64,000 bases of DNA from Pseudorhodobacter antarcticus (GCA_945862465.1 CAMAYO010000005.1:1-64000), one strand, 5' to 3'. Shown: positions 21,792-31,323, counted from the stretch's first letter. Translations and numbers: made by a program. The notes: generated by a model not told the origin, from the sequence alone.

Positions 21792-22541
21792 TTAAGCCAA
21801 ACGGGTGACCTTAGCAGCCCCCGCAACCATCTCACCCACCGCTTTGTCGAACTGCACATAGGCAATCGCTTGCCCACCCGATTGCGTGTAAATCACGCCA
21901 ACCTCACGCCCCTCGGCCAAAAGTTGCGTTCCCACAGGCACGGCTTGATCCAACTGCACCAAGGCCAAGCCCTTGCGCAGCTCTGTCTTGTGTTTCATGC
22001 GTGCCGTCACTTCTTGGCCGACATAGCAGCCTTTGCGAAAATCGACGCCGTGCAGACGTTCAAAGCCGCATTCCAAAAGATAGCTGTCGTTCGGGATCAA
22101 TTCGATGCCAGTTTCAGGGATCAGATGGGCCACGCGGATGGCATCCCAATCCACTGGCTCTGCCGTCACTGGCGCACCGTAAGCCCGCCAGCCCAAGGCT
22201 GCATGGCGGGGGTCTGCCATAGCCCCCTGTGGGAAAGCACCCACCCCCCGCGTTACATCCCACTCTGACGGCGTCAGGCTGACATCGGCGCGCAGGCGGT
22301 ACATTGACAGGCGGCGCAGTGTGTCCTCCGCCAGCGCCTCGGGCAGGTCCAAAAACAGGGTCTCGTCCTGCCGCCCAACAAAGAAATCAACCAGATACTT
22401 GCCCTGTGCTGTCAAAAGCGCTGTCCAGATCAGACCATCGCCGCGTTGCAACGGCAGCACGTCATTGCTGACCAGACCTTGCAGAAAGGGCACAGCGTCT
22501 TTTCCACGGATGTGCACGATGCGGCGCGCTGTTTGGGTCAT
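21792..22541 (-). CDS. ygfZ: YgfZ/GcvT-fold folate-binding protein
   Basis: YgfZ (IBA57 family) uses tetrahydrofolate and supports maturation or repair of certain iron-sulfur enzymes. The 249-residue protein carries the family signature KGCYVGQEVTARM with the conserved cysteine at about C172. The N-terminal segment FLQGLVSNDV is also typical. The ATG at 22541 has the common MTQTARRIVHIRG opening; a longer in-frame extension would reach into the ABC transporter. It reads in the same direction as the MsbA-like gene upstream, with 49 bases between. Confidence 0.92.
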   Translation of the reverse strand: MTQTARRIVHIRGKDAVPFLQGLVSNDVLPLQRGDGLIWTALLTAQGKYLVDFFVGRQDETLFLDLPEALAEDTLRRLSMYRLRADVSLTPSEWDVTRGVGAFPQGAMADPRHAALGWRAYGAPVTAEPVDWDAIRVAHLIPETGIELIPNDSYLLECGFERLHGVDFRKGCYVGQEVTARMKHKTELRKGLALVQLDQAVPVGTQLLAEGREVGVIYTQSGGQAIAYVQFDKAVGEMVAGAAKVTRLA

Positions 22542-22590
22542 GTCGTCCTCCACCGCCCGAATATAGGCCAAGATGGGCGATAAGACAGGG

Positions 22591-24318
22591 TTAATCCTTG
22601 AACTGCAGGCGGTAAAGATCGGCATAAAGCCCACCACGCGCCAAAAGGTCCGTATGCGTGCCACGGTCAAGGATGCGGCCTTCGTGCATGACCACAATGA
22701 CGTCGGCTGCTTGGATCGTTGACAGGCGATGGGCGATCACAATCGTGGTGCGCCCTGCGCGCAAGCTGTCCAGCGCTTGGGTGACAGATTGCTCTGTCTG
22801 GCTATCAAGCGCCGAGGTTGCCTCGTCCAACAGCAAGATCGGGGCATCGCGCAGGATGGCGCGGGCGATGGCAATGCGTTGGCGTTGCCCGCCCGACAGC
22901 GCCGTGCCGCGCGGGCCTGCGGCGGCTTGGGGTTCGGTCACAAAATCGGCTTGGGCCATCTGCAGGGCCTGTGCCAGGGCAGTATCCGACTGGTCTTTGG
23001 CCCCAAGCCGCACGTTGGTGGCGATGCTTTCATCGAAAAGGGCGCTGTCTTGGCTGACGACGGCAAAGAGGCTGCGCAGATCGGCCAGATCAAATGCGCG
23101 AAGATCCGTTCCGTTCAGCGTTACGCGCCCAAAAGATGGGTCCGCCAATCGGGTCAGCAGATGAAACATCGTGGTCTTTCCCGCACCCGAAGGCCCGACC
23201 AAGGCAGTGACTTTGCCAGGTTCGGCCACGAAGTCGATGGCGCTAAGCACGTCGGTTCCGTCATAGTCAAAGGACACGCCCTCCATCTGAAGCCGTAAGG
23301 CGCGGGTTTGCGGCAAGGCTACAGGTTCGGGCGGAGAGGTGATGGTTGGCTGATGGTCCAGCAGGCCCCGCATCCGCTCTAACGAAGCGCGGGCTGCAGC
23401 CCATTGGCCCGACAAGGCCCCCAAGCGGCGCAAAGGTTCGAACACCAACCCCATCGCGGTGAAAAAGCTCAGGAACTCTCCCATCGTCTTTTCGCCCGCG
23501 ATGATCTGCATGCCCGCATAAAGCATCACCCCCGCAAAGCCCAAAGCCGCCACGATGTCGATCATGGCGGGGATGGCCGCAGACGATCGGTCAGAGCGGA
23601 ACTGGGCCGTCAAGAACCGCTCTAACGCGCTGCGATAGCGGCCAACTTCGGCCGCCTCAGCCCCCGACAGTTGCAAGGTGCGGATGCCGTGAAACGCTTC
23701 ATCCAGTTGGGTTGACAGCGCGCCAGCAGCCCCCCGTGCTGCCCGCGCCGTGCCGCGCACCTTGCCTTGCAATCGCATCAGGGGCAGCGCCAAAAGCGGC
23801 ACACCTGCCACGGCAATCAGCGCCCAACGCCAATCGATCATCACCGCCACAAAGGCCAGCGATATAAGGGCCACCACATCGCGCCCAAGGGCTTGGAGCA
23901 TTTGCGGCCAAAGGTTGCGCAGGGTGGCGGTATCGCCGCGCAACCTCTCCATCAGACTGCCCGGAGCATTGGCCAGATAAAAGGCCAGATCCAGCCGCAA
24001 GGCATGGGCCAGCATCACGGCTTGCAACTCTGCCCCGATCCGTTCCGATTGCCGCGCGATGATTAGCTTATGGGCGTAACCTACCAAAGCGCGCAGCACA
24101 AAAACGCCGCCAACGGCCGCCGCGATCTGAACCACCACGGCAAAGGCTGCCCCCTGATGCACCTCGTCAAACATCGGGCGCACCAGATAAGACAGGCCAC
24201 CGGTCGCAGCCCCCTCGGCCGCCATCAATAGCATGGCCAGCGCCAGCCAAGGCCAACGCTGCACCAAGTGATCGCGCCAGAGCCACCCTAACAGGCGTTT
24301 TGACGTGGGCGCAGTCAT
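22591..24318 (-). CDS. ABC exporter, fused permease and ATPase, MsbA-like
   Basis: A half-size ABC exporter of 575 residues that would work as a homodimer in the inner membrane. Six membrane helices occupy about residues 15-300, then the ATPase domain with Walker A VGPSGAGKTTMF, signature LSGGQRQRIAIARA, Walker B ILLLDEATSALD and switch IAHRLSTI. Family similarity points to lipid flipping of the MsbA kind, but the substrate cannot be read from sequence and multidrug or peptide export is possible. Its start overlaps the end of the upstream phosphatase gene by four bases, so the two are translationally coupled. Confidence 0.9.
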   Translation of the reverse strand: MTAPTSKRLLGWLWRDHLVQRWPWLALAMLLMAAEGAATGGLSYLVRPMFDEVHQGAAFAVVVQIAAAVGGVFVLRALVGYAHKLIIARQSERIGAELQAVMLAHALRLDLAFYLANAPGSLMERLRGDTATLRNLWPQMLQALGRDVVALISLAFVAVMIDWRWALIAVAGVPLLALPLMRLQGKVRGTARAARGAAGALSTQLDEAFHGIRTLQLSGAEAAEVGRYRSALERFLTAQFRSDRSSAAIPAMIDIVAALGFAGVMLYAGMQIIAGEKTMGEFLSFFTAMGLVFEPLRRLGALSGQWAAARASLERMRGLLDHQPTITSPPEPVALPQTRALRLQMEGVSFDYDGTDVLSAIDFVAEPGKVTALVGPSGAGKTTMFHLLTRLADPSFGRVTLNGTDLRAFDLADLRSLFAVVSQDSALFDESIATNVRLGAKDQSDTALAQALQMAQADFVTEPQAAAGPRGTALSGGQRQRIAIARAILRDAPILLLDEATSALDSQTEQSVTQALDSLRAGRTTIVIAHRLSTIQAADVIVVMHEGRILDRGTHTDLLARGGLYADLYRLQFKD

Positions 24319-25037
24319 GCCTGCCCCTTGCCGCGCAGGGCTGCAAAGCTGGCGGTCAGGCGGGCGGGATCATAATCTTGCACCACCCAGTCGCGGATAG
24401 GGCGGCCCTTGGCCTCGGCCTGATAGGCTGTCAGGAAATGGTCCATGATGCCGGTTTCGGTTGATTTTAGGTGCAAGTAGCGAAAGCTAAGTTGCCGCTT
24501 GGCTTCGGCCAAAGGGCGCTTCTCCACGTCGAGCAGATAAAGGGCCGAGATGAGGCCGGTGCGATCCGCCCCCGATTTGCAATGGATCAAGACCGGCTTT
24601 TGCAGCGTTTCAAACAAATCGAACATCGCAAGCAAAGCGGCCTTTTTCGGCGCTCGGCGGGCTGAAAAATGCACATCGTGCAGGGTCAGGCCCAGCTTGT
24701 GACACACCTCGGCCTCAAACAGATAAAACCCTTGTTGGCTGCCACCGCGCAGGTTCACCACCGATTTCAGGCCCAGTTTACGATGATAGCTTTCCAAGCG
24801 GCGGGGTGAGGGTTGGTTTGCCCGCCACACGCCGGGGGCGATCTGGTCAAGGTTGGTCCAAAGCCCGCGCAAAAAGGCGTGGTCCATCAGTTGAAAATGC
24901 CACCAAGCGGCACGGCGGGCTTCGCGCGTGGCGATGCTGCTGCCGTATTTGGCGGCGATGCGATCCTGCCAAGCCAGCATTTTGTCTTTGAAGCCGCCAG
25001 CCATAGGGAGTGTCACCTTCTTTGGTGGGTTGCCCAT
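24315..25037 (-). CDS. Protein tyrosine/dual-specificity phosphatase family protein
   Basis: A 240-residue cysteine phosphatase. The P-loop IHCKSGADRTG has the nucleophile Cys153 and Arg159, and upstream VVNLRGG corresponds to the usual substrate-side loop. The N-terminal 60 residues are basic and aromatic (REARRAAWWHFQLMDHAFLR), suggesting membrane or lipid contact. The stop codon overlaps the start of the MsbA-like exporter. That coupling to a probable lipid exporter makes a phospholipid or lipid A phosphate substrate as likely as a protein; this is inference. Confidence 0.85.
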   Translation of the reverse strand: MGNPPKKVTLPMAGGFKDKMLAWQDRIAAKYGSSIATREARRAAWWHFQLMDHAFLRGLWTNLDQIAPGVWRANQPSPRRLESYHRKLGLKSVVNLRGGSQQGFYLFEAEVCHKLGLTLHDVHFSARRAPKKAALLAMFDLFETLQKPVLIHCKSGADRTGLISALYLLDVEKRPLAEAKRQLSFRYLHLKSTETGIMDHFLTAYQAEAKGRPIRDWVVQDYDPARLTASFAALRGKGQA

Positions 25038-25145
25038 TGGTCAGGCTTGGCCGATCTAGCGACTTTGGGGTGCAACTTCAAGGCGACGTGCCGGTTGACC
25101 CAAATCTCGGCAGGGTCTAGCCGTAGCGCCAAAGGAGATTTCCTC

Positions 25146-26354
25146 ATGACCCTGTCCCAAGGCCGGTCCTATCTGGCCATTCCCGGCCCTTCGGTTCTTC
25201 CAGATCGAATTTTGGCCGCCATGCAGCGGCCCTCGCCCAATATCTATGCTGGCGCGCTGGTGGATATGGTGGCGGGGCTTTGGCCTGATCTGCGCGCCCT
25301 TGCGGGGACGGCGGGCCATGTTGCGAGCTATATCTGCAACGGCCATGGCGCTTGGGAGGCGGTTAATTCCAACATCTTCTCGCGCGGGGATAAGGCGCTG
25401 GTCTTGGTGACAGGTGTCTTTGGCCATGGCTGGGCCAATACCGTGCGGGGCTTGGGGATAGAGGTGCAGCTGCTGGAGTTTGGCGGGGCTGTCGCGGTGG
25501 ATCCGGCACAGGTGGAACAGGCGCTGCGGGCTGACCCGTCGATCAAGGCCGTGCTGATGACCCATGTCGATACGGCCTCGTCTGTGAAGTCTGATGTTCA
25601 AGCGGTTCGCGCGGCGATGGATGCGGCGGGGCATTCTGCGCTTTTGGCGGTGGATTGTGTGGCCTCTTTGGGCTGCGATGAATTCTTGATGGATGCATGG
25701 GGTGTCGATGTGATGCTGGGCGCCAGCCAAAAGGGGCTGATGTGCCCGCCGGGGATGGCCTTTGTTTGGTTCAACGATAAGGCCCGCGCACGCTGTCTTG
25801 GGTCAAACCTGCGCACGCCCTATTGGGATTGGACGCAGCGCGCCAACCCTGAAGAGTTCTGGCACTATTGGTTTGGCACCGCCCCCACGGCGCATCTTTA
25901 TGCGCTGCGCGAAAGCCTGACGATGATCTTGCATGAAGAAGGTCTGCCCCAAGTTTGGGCCCGCCATGCCACGTTGGCGCACAGCATTTGGGCGGCCTTT
26001 GACGCTTGGGGGCAGGGGCATCCCGCAATCCACCTGAACGTGCCCAATCCGGCCCATCGCGGCCATTCCGTCACCGCTGCCCATCTTGCGGCCCCCGATG
26101 CCACCAGATTGCGCCAATGGTGCGAGGTGAATGCGGGCGTTACCCTTGGGATCGGCCTTGGCATGGCAACGGCAGAGGACCCGCACGCCACTGGGGCCTT
26201 GCGGGTTGCCAGCATGGGCCATGTGAATGCGCATATGACCTTGGGCGCCTTGGCCGTGATGCAAGCGGGCCTGAGCGCGCTGCGCATCCCCCACGGCCTA
26301 GGCGCGCTAGAGGCGGCAACGGGGGTGATCGCAGCCCACGCTTGGCAGCCTTAG
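25146..26354 (+). CDS. Class V PLP-dependent aminotransferase
   Basis: A 402-residue fold-type I enzyme of the alanine/serine-glyoxylate aminotransferase group. PLP attachment is at the lysine of GASQKGLMCPPG (about residue 198), with the preceding AVDCVASLGCDEF supplying the conserved aspartate. Other family features are YICNGHGAWEAVNSNIF near residue 65 and THVDTASSVKSDV. AAAGGAG precedes the ATG at 25146. The gene stands alone, divergent from the phosphatase and convergent with the P1 peptidase. The donor and acceptor pair cannot be fixed from sequence. Confidence 0.88.
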   Translation: MTLSQGRSYLAIPGPSVLPDRILAAMQRPSPNIYAGALVDMVAGLWPDLRALAGTAGHVASYICNGHGAWEAVNSNIFSRGDKALVLVTGVFGHGWANTVRGLGIEVQLLEFGGAVAVDPAQVEQALRADPSIKAVLMTHVDTASSVKSDVQAVRAAMDAAGHSALLAVDCVASLGCDEFLMDAWGVDVMLGASQKGLMCPPGMAFVWFNDKARARCLGSNLRTPYWDWTQRANPEEFWHYWFGTAPTAHLYALRESLTMILHEEGLPQVWARHATLAHSIWAAFDAWGQGHPAIHLNVPNPAHRGHSVTAAHLAAPDATRLRQWCEVNAGVTLGIGLGMATAEDPHATGALRVASMGHVNAHMTLGALAVMQAGLSALRIPHGLGALEAATGVIAAHAWQP

Positions 26355-26356
26355 GC

Positions 26357-27430
26357 CTAGCGCCCCTTACCGAAAAGGGCCGCGAGTTTTTCGCGGTCGA
26401 TGCCCGGCACGATGAGACCTTTGGGCTTAACGGCCGCAACATCTTCACCCGCCACAATGGCGTTGACCACCGCCTCTTCGGTGGCTTCGGCAGCGGCTAG
26501 GTAGAGTGGGTCTATGATCTCTTGGTTCAATTCCACCCGTGTCAGCAAAGGCCCTGCGTCTTGCGGCATGGGACCTGCGTTGGCGGTGGAAAAGGCCAGA
26601 AAGATATCGCCCGAGGAGTTGCCCGCAGGTGTTCCGCCGCGCGCAACCCCCATGGCGGCGCGGCGGGCAAGGTGGCGCAGGGTTAATGGCGACAGGGGCG
26701 CGTCGGTCGCGATCACCACGATGATCGAACCCTGTTCCTTTTTGCGAAACGCCCCTTCGGGCATCATAGCGCCCACGGGTTGGCCCAGAACGGTGAACCA
26801 GTCCCGCCGCCCATGATTGGCTTGCACCAGCACACCCAAAGTATAGCTTTGCCCGCCCAACGCCACTTGGCGCGAGGCTGTGCCAGTGCCAGCCTTGAAT
26901 TCATAGGCGATCATGCCGTTGCCGCCGCCAACAGAGCCTTCCTCTACCGCCCCCCCTTTTGCCGCAGCGATGGCGGCTTTGGCGTGGGCGGGCACAACGT
27001 GCAGCGCGTTGATGTCGTTTAGAATGCCATCATAGGTTTCGGCCACGACCGGCATGGCCCAAGCGTGTTCTTCGGCAAACCATGGGGCGTAGGTTTCCAT
27101 CATCCATTCCGTGGCCCCTTGATGCAAAGCGCCAATGGCATGGGTGTTGGAGATGCAGATCGGCCCAATAAAATAGCCCGCATCATGGATCCAATGCGTG
27201 CCGGTCATCTCGCCATTCCCGTTCAGGGTGAACTGCCCCGCCCAAACGGGTTGCGGGCTGCCAGATTCGGCGCGGGGTAGAATGGCCGTTACCCCTGTGC
27301 GCATCGATTTTGCGGGATCGGTCAGGGTGCAAAAGCCCACCAGCACGCCGGGAACATCGGTGATGGCGTTCAACGGGCCGGGTTGGCCCGCAAAGGGCAA
27401 GCCAAGGTCGCGGGCGCGGGGTTTGGGCAT
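26357..27430 (-). CDS. P1 family peptidase (DmpA/L-aminopeptidase D-esterase type)
   Basis: An Ntn-fold self-processing aminopeptidase family protein of 357 residues. The autocleavage and nucleophile serine is in TPAGNSSGDIFLAF at about residues 258-271. The N-terminal NAITDVPGVLVGFCTL and the SVGGGNGMIAYEFK block are typical. No signal peptide is seen, so a cytoplasmic role in short-peptide or beta-peptide breakdown is likely. The gene converges with the aminotransferase with two bases between stops. Confidence 0.9.
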   Translation of the reverse strand: MPKPRARDLGLPFAGQPGPLNAITDVPGVLVGFCTLTDPAKSMRTGVTAILPRAESGSPQPVWAGQFTLNGNGEMTGTHWIHDAGYFIGPICISNTHAIGALHQGATEWMMETYAPWFAEEHAWAMPVVAETYDGILNDINALHVVPAHAKAAIAAAKGGAVEEGSVGGGNGMIAYEFKAGTGTASRQVALGGQSYTLGVLVQANHGRRDWFTVLGQPVGAMMPEGAFRKKEQGSIIVVIATDAPLSPLTLRHLARRAAMGVARGGTPAGNSSGDIFLAFSTANAGPMPQDAGPLLTRVELNQEIIDPLYLAAAEATEEAVVNAIVAGEDVAAVKPKGLIVPGIDREKLAALFGKGR

Positions 27431-27577
27431 GGGACGGGTCCTTTCAGAAAGCGGTCTGTGCAGTTTGGGCAGCGCAGGGCGCGCAGATCAAGCGATCTTG
27501 TGCCCCTTTGCCCAAATCAACCCTTTCGCCCCCCGTTTCCCCCGCCTATTGTTCGCCTACAACGACGCAGCAGCCCC

Positions 27578-28351
27578 ATGACAGACCATCGCCCCATCAT
27601 CGGTATCATCGGCAATCCCTATGTGATCGGGGATCGTTACCCGACCCATTCCGCGGGCACCATGAATTCCCATGCTGTCGCAGATGTCGCAGGGGCCATG
27701 CCTTTGATCATTCCGGCAGACCCGCGCTTTGTGTCGGTGGCAGAATTGCTCGACACCTGTGACGGCTTTTTGCTGACGGGTGGGCGCCCCAATGTGCATC
27801 CGTCCGAATATGGTGAAGAGGAAACGCCCGCCCATGGCGCTTTTGACCGCGCGCGTGATGCCATCACGTTGCCTTTGGTGCGCGCCTGTGTGGCGCGGGG
27901 TCAGCCCTTTTTGGGGATATGCCGTGGCTTTCAAGAGGTGAACGTGGCGCTGGGCGGATCGCTGCACCCCGAAATCCGCGAACTTCCGGGTCGCATGAAC
28001 CACCGCATGCCCCCTGATGCCGAGTTGGAAGAACAATTTGCCCTGCGTCACATCGTGCGCTTTGCCCAAGGTGGCGTGTTCCACCAGCTGATGGGAAAGG
28101 CAGAGGTGATGACCAACACGCTCCATGGTCAAGGCATTCTGCGTCCGGCCGAGCGTTTGGTGATGGACGGGCACGCCTCCGATGGCACGCCAGAAGCGGT
28201 TTATGTCAAAGATGCGCCGGGCTTTACCCTGTCGGTGCAATGGCACCCCGAATGGAACGCCGAAAATGACCCCGTGTCCCGCCCGCTGTTTGCAGCCTTT
28301 GGCCAAGCCGCCCGCGCATGGCAGGGGGCCCGCAAAGCAGGCGGCCTTTAA
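27578..28351 (+). CDS. Gamma-glutamyl-gamma-aminobutyrate hydrolase family protein (peptidase C26)
   Basis: A class I glutamine-amidotransferase-like hydrolase of 257 residues, related to PuuD. The nucleophile is Cys115 in FLGICRGFQEVN, and the His/Glu pair is in QWHPEWN near residue 222. FLLTGGRPNVHPSEYG is the family's substrate loop. In PuuD the substrate is gamma-glutamyl-GABA from putrescine breakdown, but no other put genes lie nearby, so the substrate here is open. The ATG at 27578 gives the normal TDHRPIIGIIGNPY opening. Confidence 0.9.
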   Translation: MTDHRPIIGIIGNPYVIGDRYPTHSAGTMNSHAVADVAGAMPLIIPADPRFVSVAELLDTCDGFLLTGGRPNVHPSEYGEEETPAHGAFDRARDAITLPLVRACVARGQPFLGICRGFQEVNVALGGSLHPEIRELPGRMNHRMPPDAELEEQFALRHIVRFAQGGVFHQLMGKAEVMTNTLHGQGILRPAERLVMDGHASDGTPEAVYVKDAPGFTLSVQWHPEWNAENDPVSRPLFAAFGQAARAWQGARKAGGL

Positions 28352-28417
28352 CCCTGAAAGCGGTTGTTGGGGCCACGGCTTGCGCTATAGTTTGCCCCAA
28401 CACTTAGGAGAACCGAT

Positions 28418-29104
28418 ATGAAACGCTCTCGCGTCAACGACATCATGGCTGCGGCCGATGATCTGATCCGCCACTACGGCTTTGTGCTGCCGCCTTTCGC
28501 CAACTGGTCGCCCGCTGAGTTCAAAGCCAACGCGCACCGCGCGCGCCGTGTGATCGACGGGCGCTGTGGCTGGGACATCACCGATTATGGTCAGGGGCGC
28601 TTTGATGATCTGGGCCTGTTCTTGTTCACCCTGCGCAATGGCGAATTGGCCGATCTGCAGCGCGGCGGTGGGATGTGTTATGCCGAAAAGCTGTTGATCT
28701 CGCGCCAAGATCAGCTTTCGCCCATGCATACCCATGCGATCAAGGCCGAAGATATCATCAACCGTGGCGGGGCCACGCTGGTGGTGGAACTGTTTGGGTC
28801 AGACGATAAGGGCAACTGCGCGTCCGATCGTGGTGGCATGGTGCGCTGTGACGGCATTGATGTGCCCTATGCGCCGGGGCAGAAACTGAAACTCGCACCG
28901 GGTGAGTCGGTCACGTTAATGCCGGGCGATTGGCACGCCTTTTGGGGCGAGGGCGGCGATGTGTTGATTGGCGAAGTCTCGACTGTGAATGACGATGTCA
29001 CCGACAACATCTTCCGCGAACCGATTGGCCGTTTTGCCGCGATTGAGGAAGACGTGGCCCCGACCCATCTGTTGGTCAGCGATTACGACACTTGGTTAAA
29101 GTGA
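28418..29104 (+). CDS. D-lyxose ketol-isomerase family protein
   Basis: A 228-residue cupin. The D-lyxose isomerase family converts D-lyxose to D-xylulose and often acts on D-mannose/D-fructose. The metal site is visible in SPMHTHAIKAEDIINRGG (His, His, Glu), with a later His in PGDWHAFWG. The ATG follows AGGAG. It reads 66 bases after the C26 peptidase gene in the same direction, possibly one transcript. No other pentose genes are near, so the physiological sugar is uncertain. Confidence 0.88.
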   Translation: MKRSRVNDIMAAADDLIRHYGFVLPPFANWSPAEFKANAHRARRVIDGRCGWDITDYGQGRFDDLGLFLFTLRNGELADLQRGGGMCYAEKLLISRQDQLSPMHTHAIKAEDIINRGGATLVVELFGSDDKGNCASDRGGMVRCDGIDVPYAPGQKLKLAPGESVTLMPGDWHAFWGEGGDVLIGEVSTVNDDVTDNIFREPIGRFAAIEEDVAPTHLLVSDYDTWLK

Positions 29105-29114
29105 GGGTTGGGCG

Positions 29115-29783
29115 TTAAGCCCTGGCCAAAACCGCGTTCAAGATGCGCTCTGCCTCTGCCCTTGGGGCAGAGAGTGGGGCGCGATCCTCGCCGGGGAAAA
29201 AGCGCGCACGGGTGGCGGTGGGCATGGGGTCTGGCTGGGCTATGACCACCCGAGGGCCCACGCGCTGGGCTTCGGCTTGCCACGACTGCACAAGTGACAT
29301 TTGCGCCGCTTTTGATGCGCCATAAGCGCCAAAGAACTTTTGGCCCGCGCGCGGATCGTCAAAGAACAGCGCGGTGCCGTTTCCGGCGCGCAACAGGGGT
29401 TCCACCATCGGGATCAACTGCCCCGTGGCGCGGATGTTGGTGGCAAGGGCCTTATCCCAATCCTTGGTCGCCAAAGACCCTGCGGGGGCCAAGGGTGTTG
29501 CGTGGATCGCGGCATGGACCCACAGGTTCACATGGCCCCAGCGTTCATGGATCGACAGGCATAGGTGGCGCATCGCATCGTCGTTGGTGATGTCCATCGG
29601 TGCAAGGGTCAGCCCGCCCGCACCGGGCAGACCAAGTGCTTTCACCCGATCATCCAGCTCTTCCAATCCCCCCACCGTGCGCGCCACGGCCACAACGTGC
29701 CACCCGCGTGCGGCAAGCTGTTCGGCCATAGCTGTGCCAAGCCCACGCGAGGCACCGGTGACAAGGGCGATGTTCTGGGTCAT
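29115..29783 (-). CDS. SDR family oxidoreductase lacking the catalytic serine
   Basis: A 222-residue short-chain dehydrogenase fold. The nucleotide-binding TGASRGLG is at about residues 11-18 and the active-site YGASK is present. At the place where the catalytic serine normally lies, 13 residues before the tyrosine, the sequence is LFFDDPRAGQKFFGAYGASK with no serine. The enzyme may be altered in mechanism or inactive. The start at 29783 gives MTQNIALVTGASRG. It converges with the lyxose isomerase gene, 10 bases apart, and follows purF on the same strand. Confidence 0.85.
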   Translation of the reverse strand: MTQNIALVTGASRGLGTAMAEQLAARGWHVVAVARTVGGLEELDDRVKALGLPGAGGLTLAPMDITNDDAMRHLCLSIHERWGHVNLWVHAAIHATPLAPAGSLATKDWDKALATNIRATGQLIPMVEPLLRAGNGTALFFDDPRAGQKFFGAYGASKAAQMSLVQSWQAEAQRVGPRVVIAQPDPMPTATRARFFPGEDRAPLSAPRAEAERILNAVLARA

Positions 29784-29859
29784 GGCGGCACTTTCTGAAA
29801 GGTCGCGGCGGGGATAGGGCAGGGCAGCCCTGCTGGCAAGGCCCCGCGCCAAGCAGTGC

Positions 29860-31323
29860 TTAGTCTTGCGCCTTCATCTCGAATCCCTCATCGATCTTGT
29901 CAGAGGGGGTGATGGGATAATCGCCCGAAAAACACGCATCGCAGAATTTCGGGGCTTTGGCATTGCGGCCTTGCGCCTCGCCCGCGGCGCGATACAGGCC
30001 GTCGAGCGTGACAAACTTTAGACTATTTACCCCGATCCAATCGCGCATCTCGTCTTCAGACATGGTTGCGGCCAACAGTTTTGACCGCTCTGGCGTGTCG
30101 ACGCCGTAAAAGCACGGCCAAGCGGTGGGGGGGGATGCGATGCGAAAATGCACCTCGGCGGCACCCGCCTCTAGGATCATATCCTTGATCTTGCGGCTGG
30201 TCGTGCCGCGCACCACCGAATCGTCCACCAAGATCACGCGCTTGCCCCGGATCAACGCGCGGTTGACGTTCAGCTTCAAGCGCACGCCCATGTTGCGGAT
30301 GCTTTCTGACGGCTCAATAAAGGTGCGGCCCATATATTGGTTGCGGATAATCCCCATCGCATAGGGAATGCCGCTTTCTTGGCTGTAGCCAATCGCCGCA
30401 GGCGTGCCCGAATCTGGCACGGGGCAAACCAAGTCGGCATCGACAGGCGCTTCGCGGGCCAATTCCACCCCGATTTGGCGGCGGGTTTCATAAACCGAGC
30501 GACCGCCCAAGATCGAATCGGGGCGGCTGAAATAGACATGTTCAAAGATACAAAACCGCGAGGCCGGTGCGCCAAAGGGGCGCGACGAGGTGATCTTGCC
30601 ATCTTCGATCACAATCATCTCGCCCGGATCAATCTCGCGCACGAAATCTGCGCCGATGATATCCAACCCGCAGGTTTCGGATGACAGCGCCCAAGATTGG
30701 TCGCCCAAACGCCCCAGCACCAAGGGCCGCACGCCCAAGGGATCGCGCACGCCAATGAGTTTGGTGCGCGTCATGGCGACGACCGAAAACGCCCCTTCCA
30801 CACGGCGCAGCGCGTCTTTCATCCGCTCTGGTATGGTTTTTTGGATCGACCGCGCCATCAGGTGGATGATGCATTCCGAATCCGACGAAGATTGAAAGAT
30901 CGATCCGCGTTCGATCAGCTCTTTGCGCAGAGCTGCGGCGTTGGTCAGGTTGCCGTTATGGGCAATGGCTGCACCACCCATGGAAAATTCACCGAAGAAA
31001 GGCTGCACGTCGCGGATGGCCGTGGCCCCTTTGGACCCTGCGGTGGAATAGCGCACATGCCCGATGGCCAGCGCACCGGGCAGGGTGTTCATCACCTCGG
31101 GCTTGGTGAAATTGTCGCGCACATAGCCAAAACGACGGGCCGAGTTGAAGCCCGATGTCGGCTCGTAAGCCACAATCCCGCCCGCCTCTTGGCCGCGATG
31201 CTGCAAGGCGTGCAAGCCAAGCGCCACGAAGTTTGACGCATCGCCCACGCCGATCACGCCGAAAATGCCGCACTCTTCCTTAAGCTTGTCGTCATCGAAA
31301 GGGTGGGCACGGTGATGGGACAT
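29860..31323 (-). CDS. purF: Amidophosphoribosyltransferase
   Basis: PurF catalyses the first committed step of purine synthesis, moving ammonia from glutamine onto PRPP. The 487-residue protein has a short propeptide ending before the N-terminal nucleophile Cys18 (EECGIFGVIG), the glutaminase domain, and the PRPP loop VILVDDSVVRGTTS. Cysteines in RFCIFEHVYF, WPCFYGV and the late FCDACFSGDY fit the iron-sulfur-containing Bacillus-type subgroup. It reads after cvpA, 90 bases apart; cvpA-purF is a conserved pair. Confidence 0.96.
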   Translation of the reverse strand: MSHHRAHPFDDDKLKEECGIFGVIGVGDASNFVALGLHALQHRGQEAGGIVAYEPTSGFNSARRFGYVRDNFTKPEVMNTLPGALAIGHVRYSTAGSKGATAIRDVQPFFGEFSMGGAAIAHNGNLTNAAALRKELIERGSIFQSSSDSECIIHLMARSIQKTIPERMKDALRRVEGAFSVVAMTRTKLIGVRDPLGVRPLVLGRLGDQSWALSSETCGLDIIGADFVREIDPGEMIVIEDGKITSSRPFGAPASRFCIFEHVYFSRPDSILGGRSVYETRRQIGVELAREAPVDADLVCPVPDSGTPAAIGYSQESGIPYAMGIIRNQYMGRTFIEPSESIRNMGVRLKLNVNRALIRGKRVILVDDSVVRGTTSRKIKDMILEAGAAEVHFRIASPPTAWPCFYGVDTPERSKLLAATMSEDEMRDWIGVNSLKFVTLDGLYRAAGEAQGRNAKAPKFCDACFSGDYPITPSDKIDEGFEMKAQD

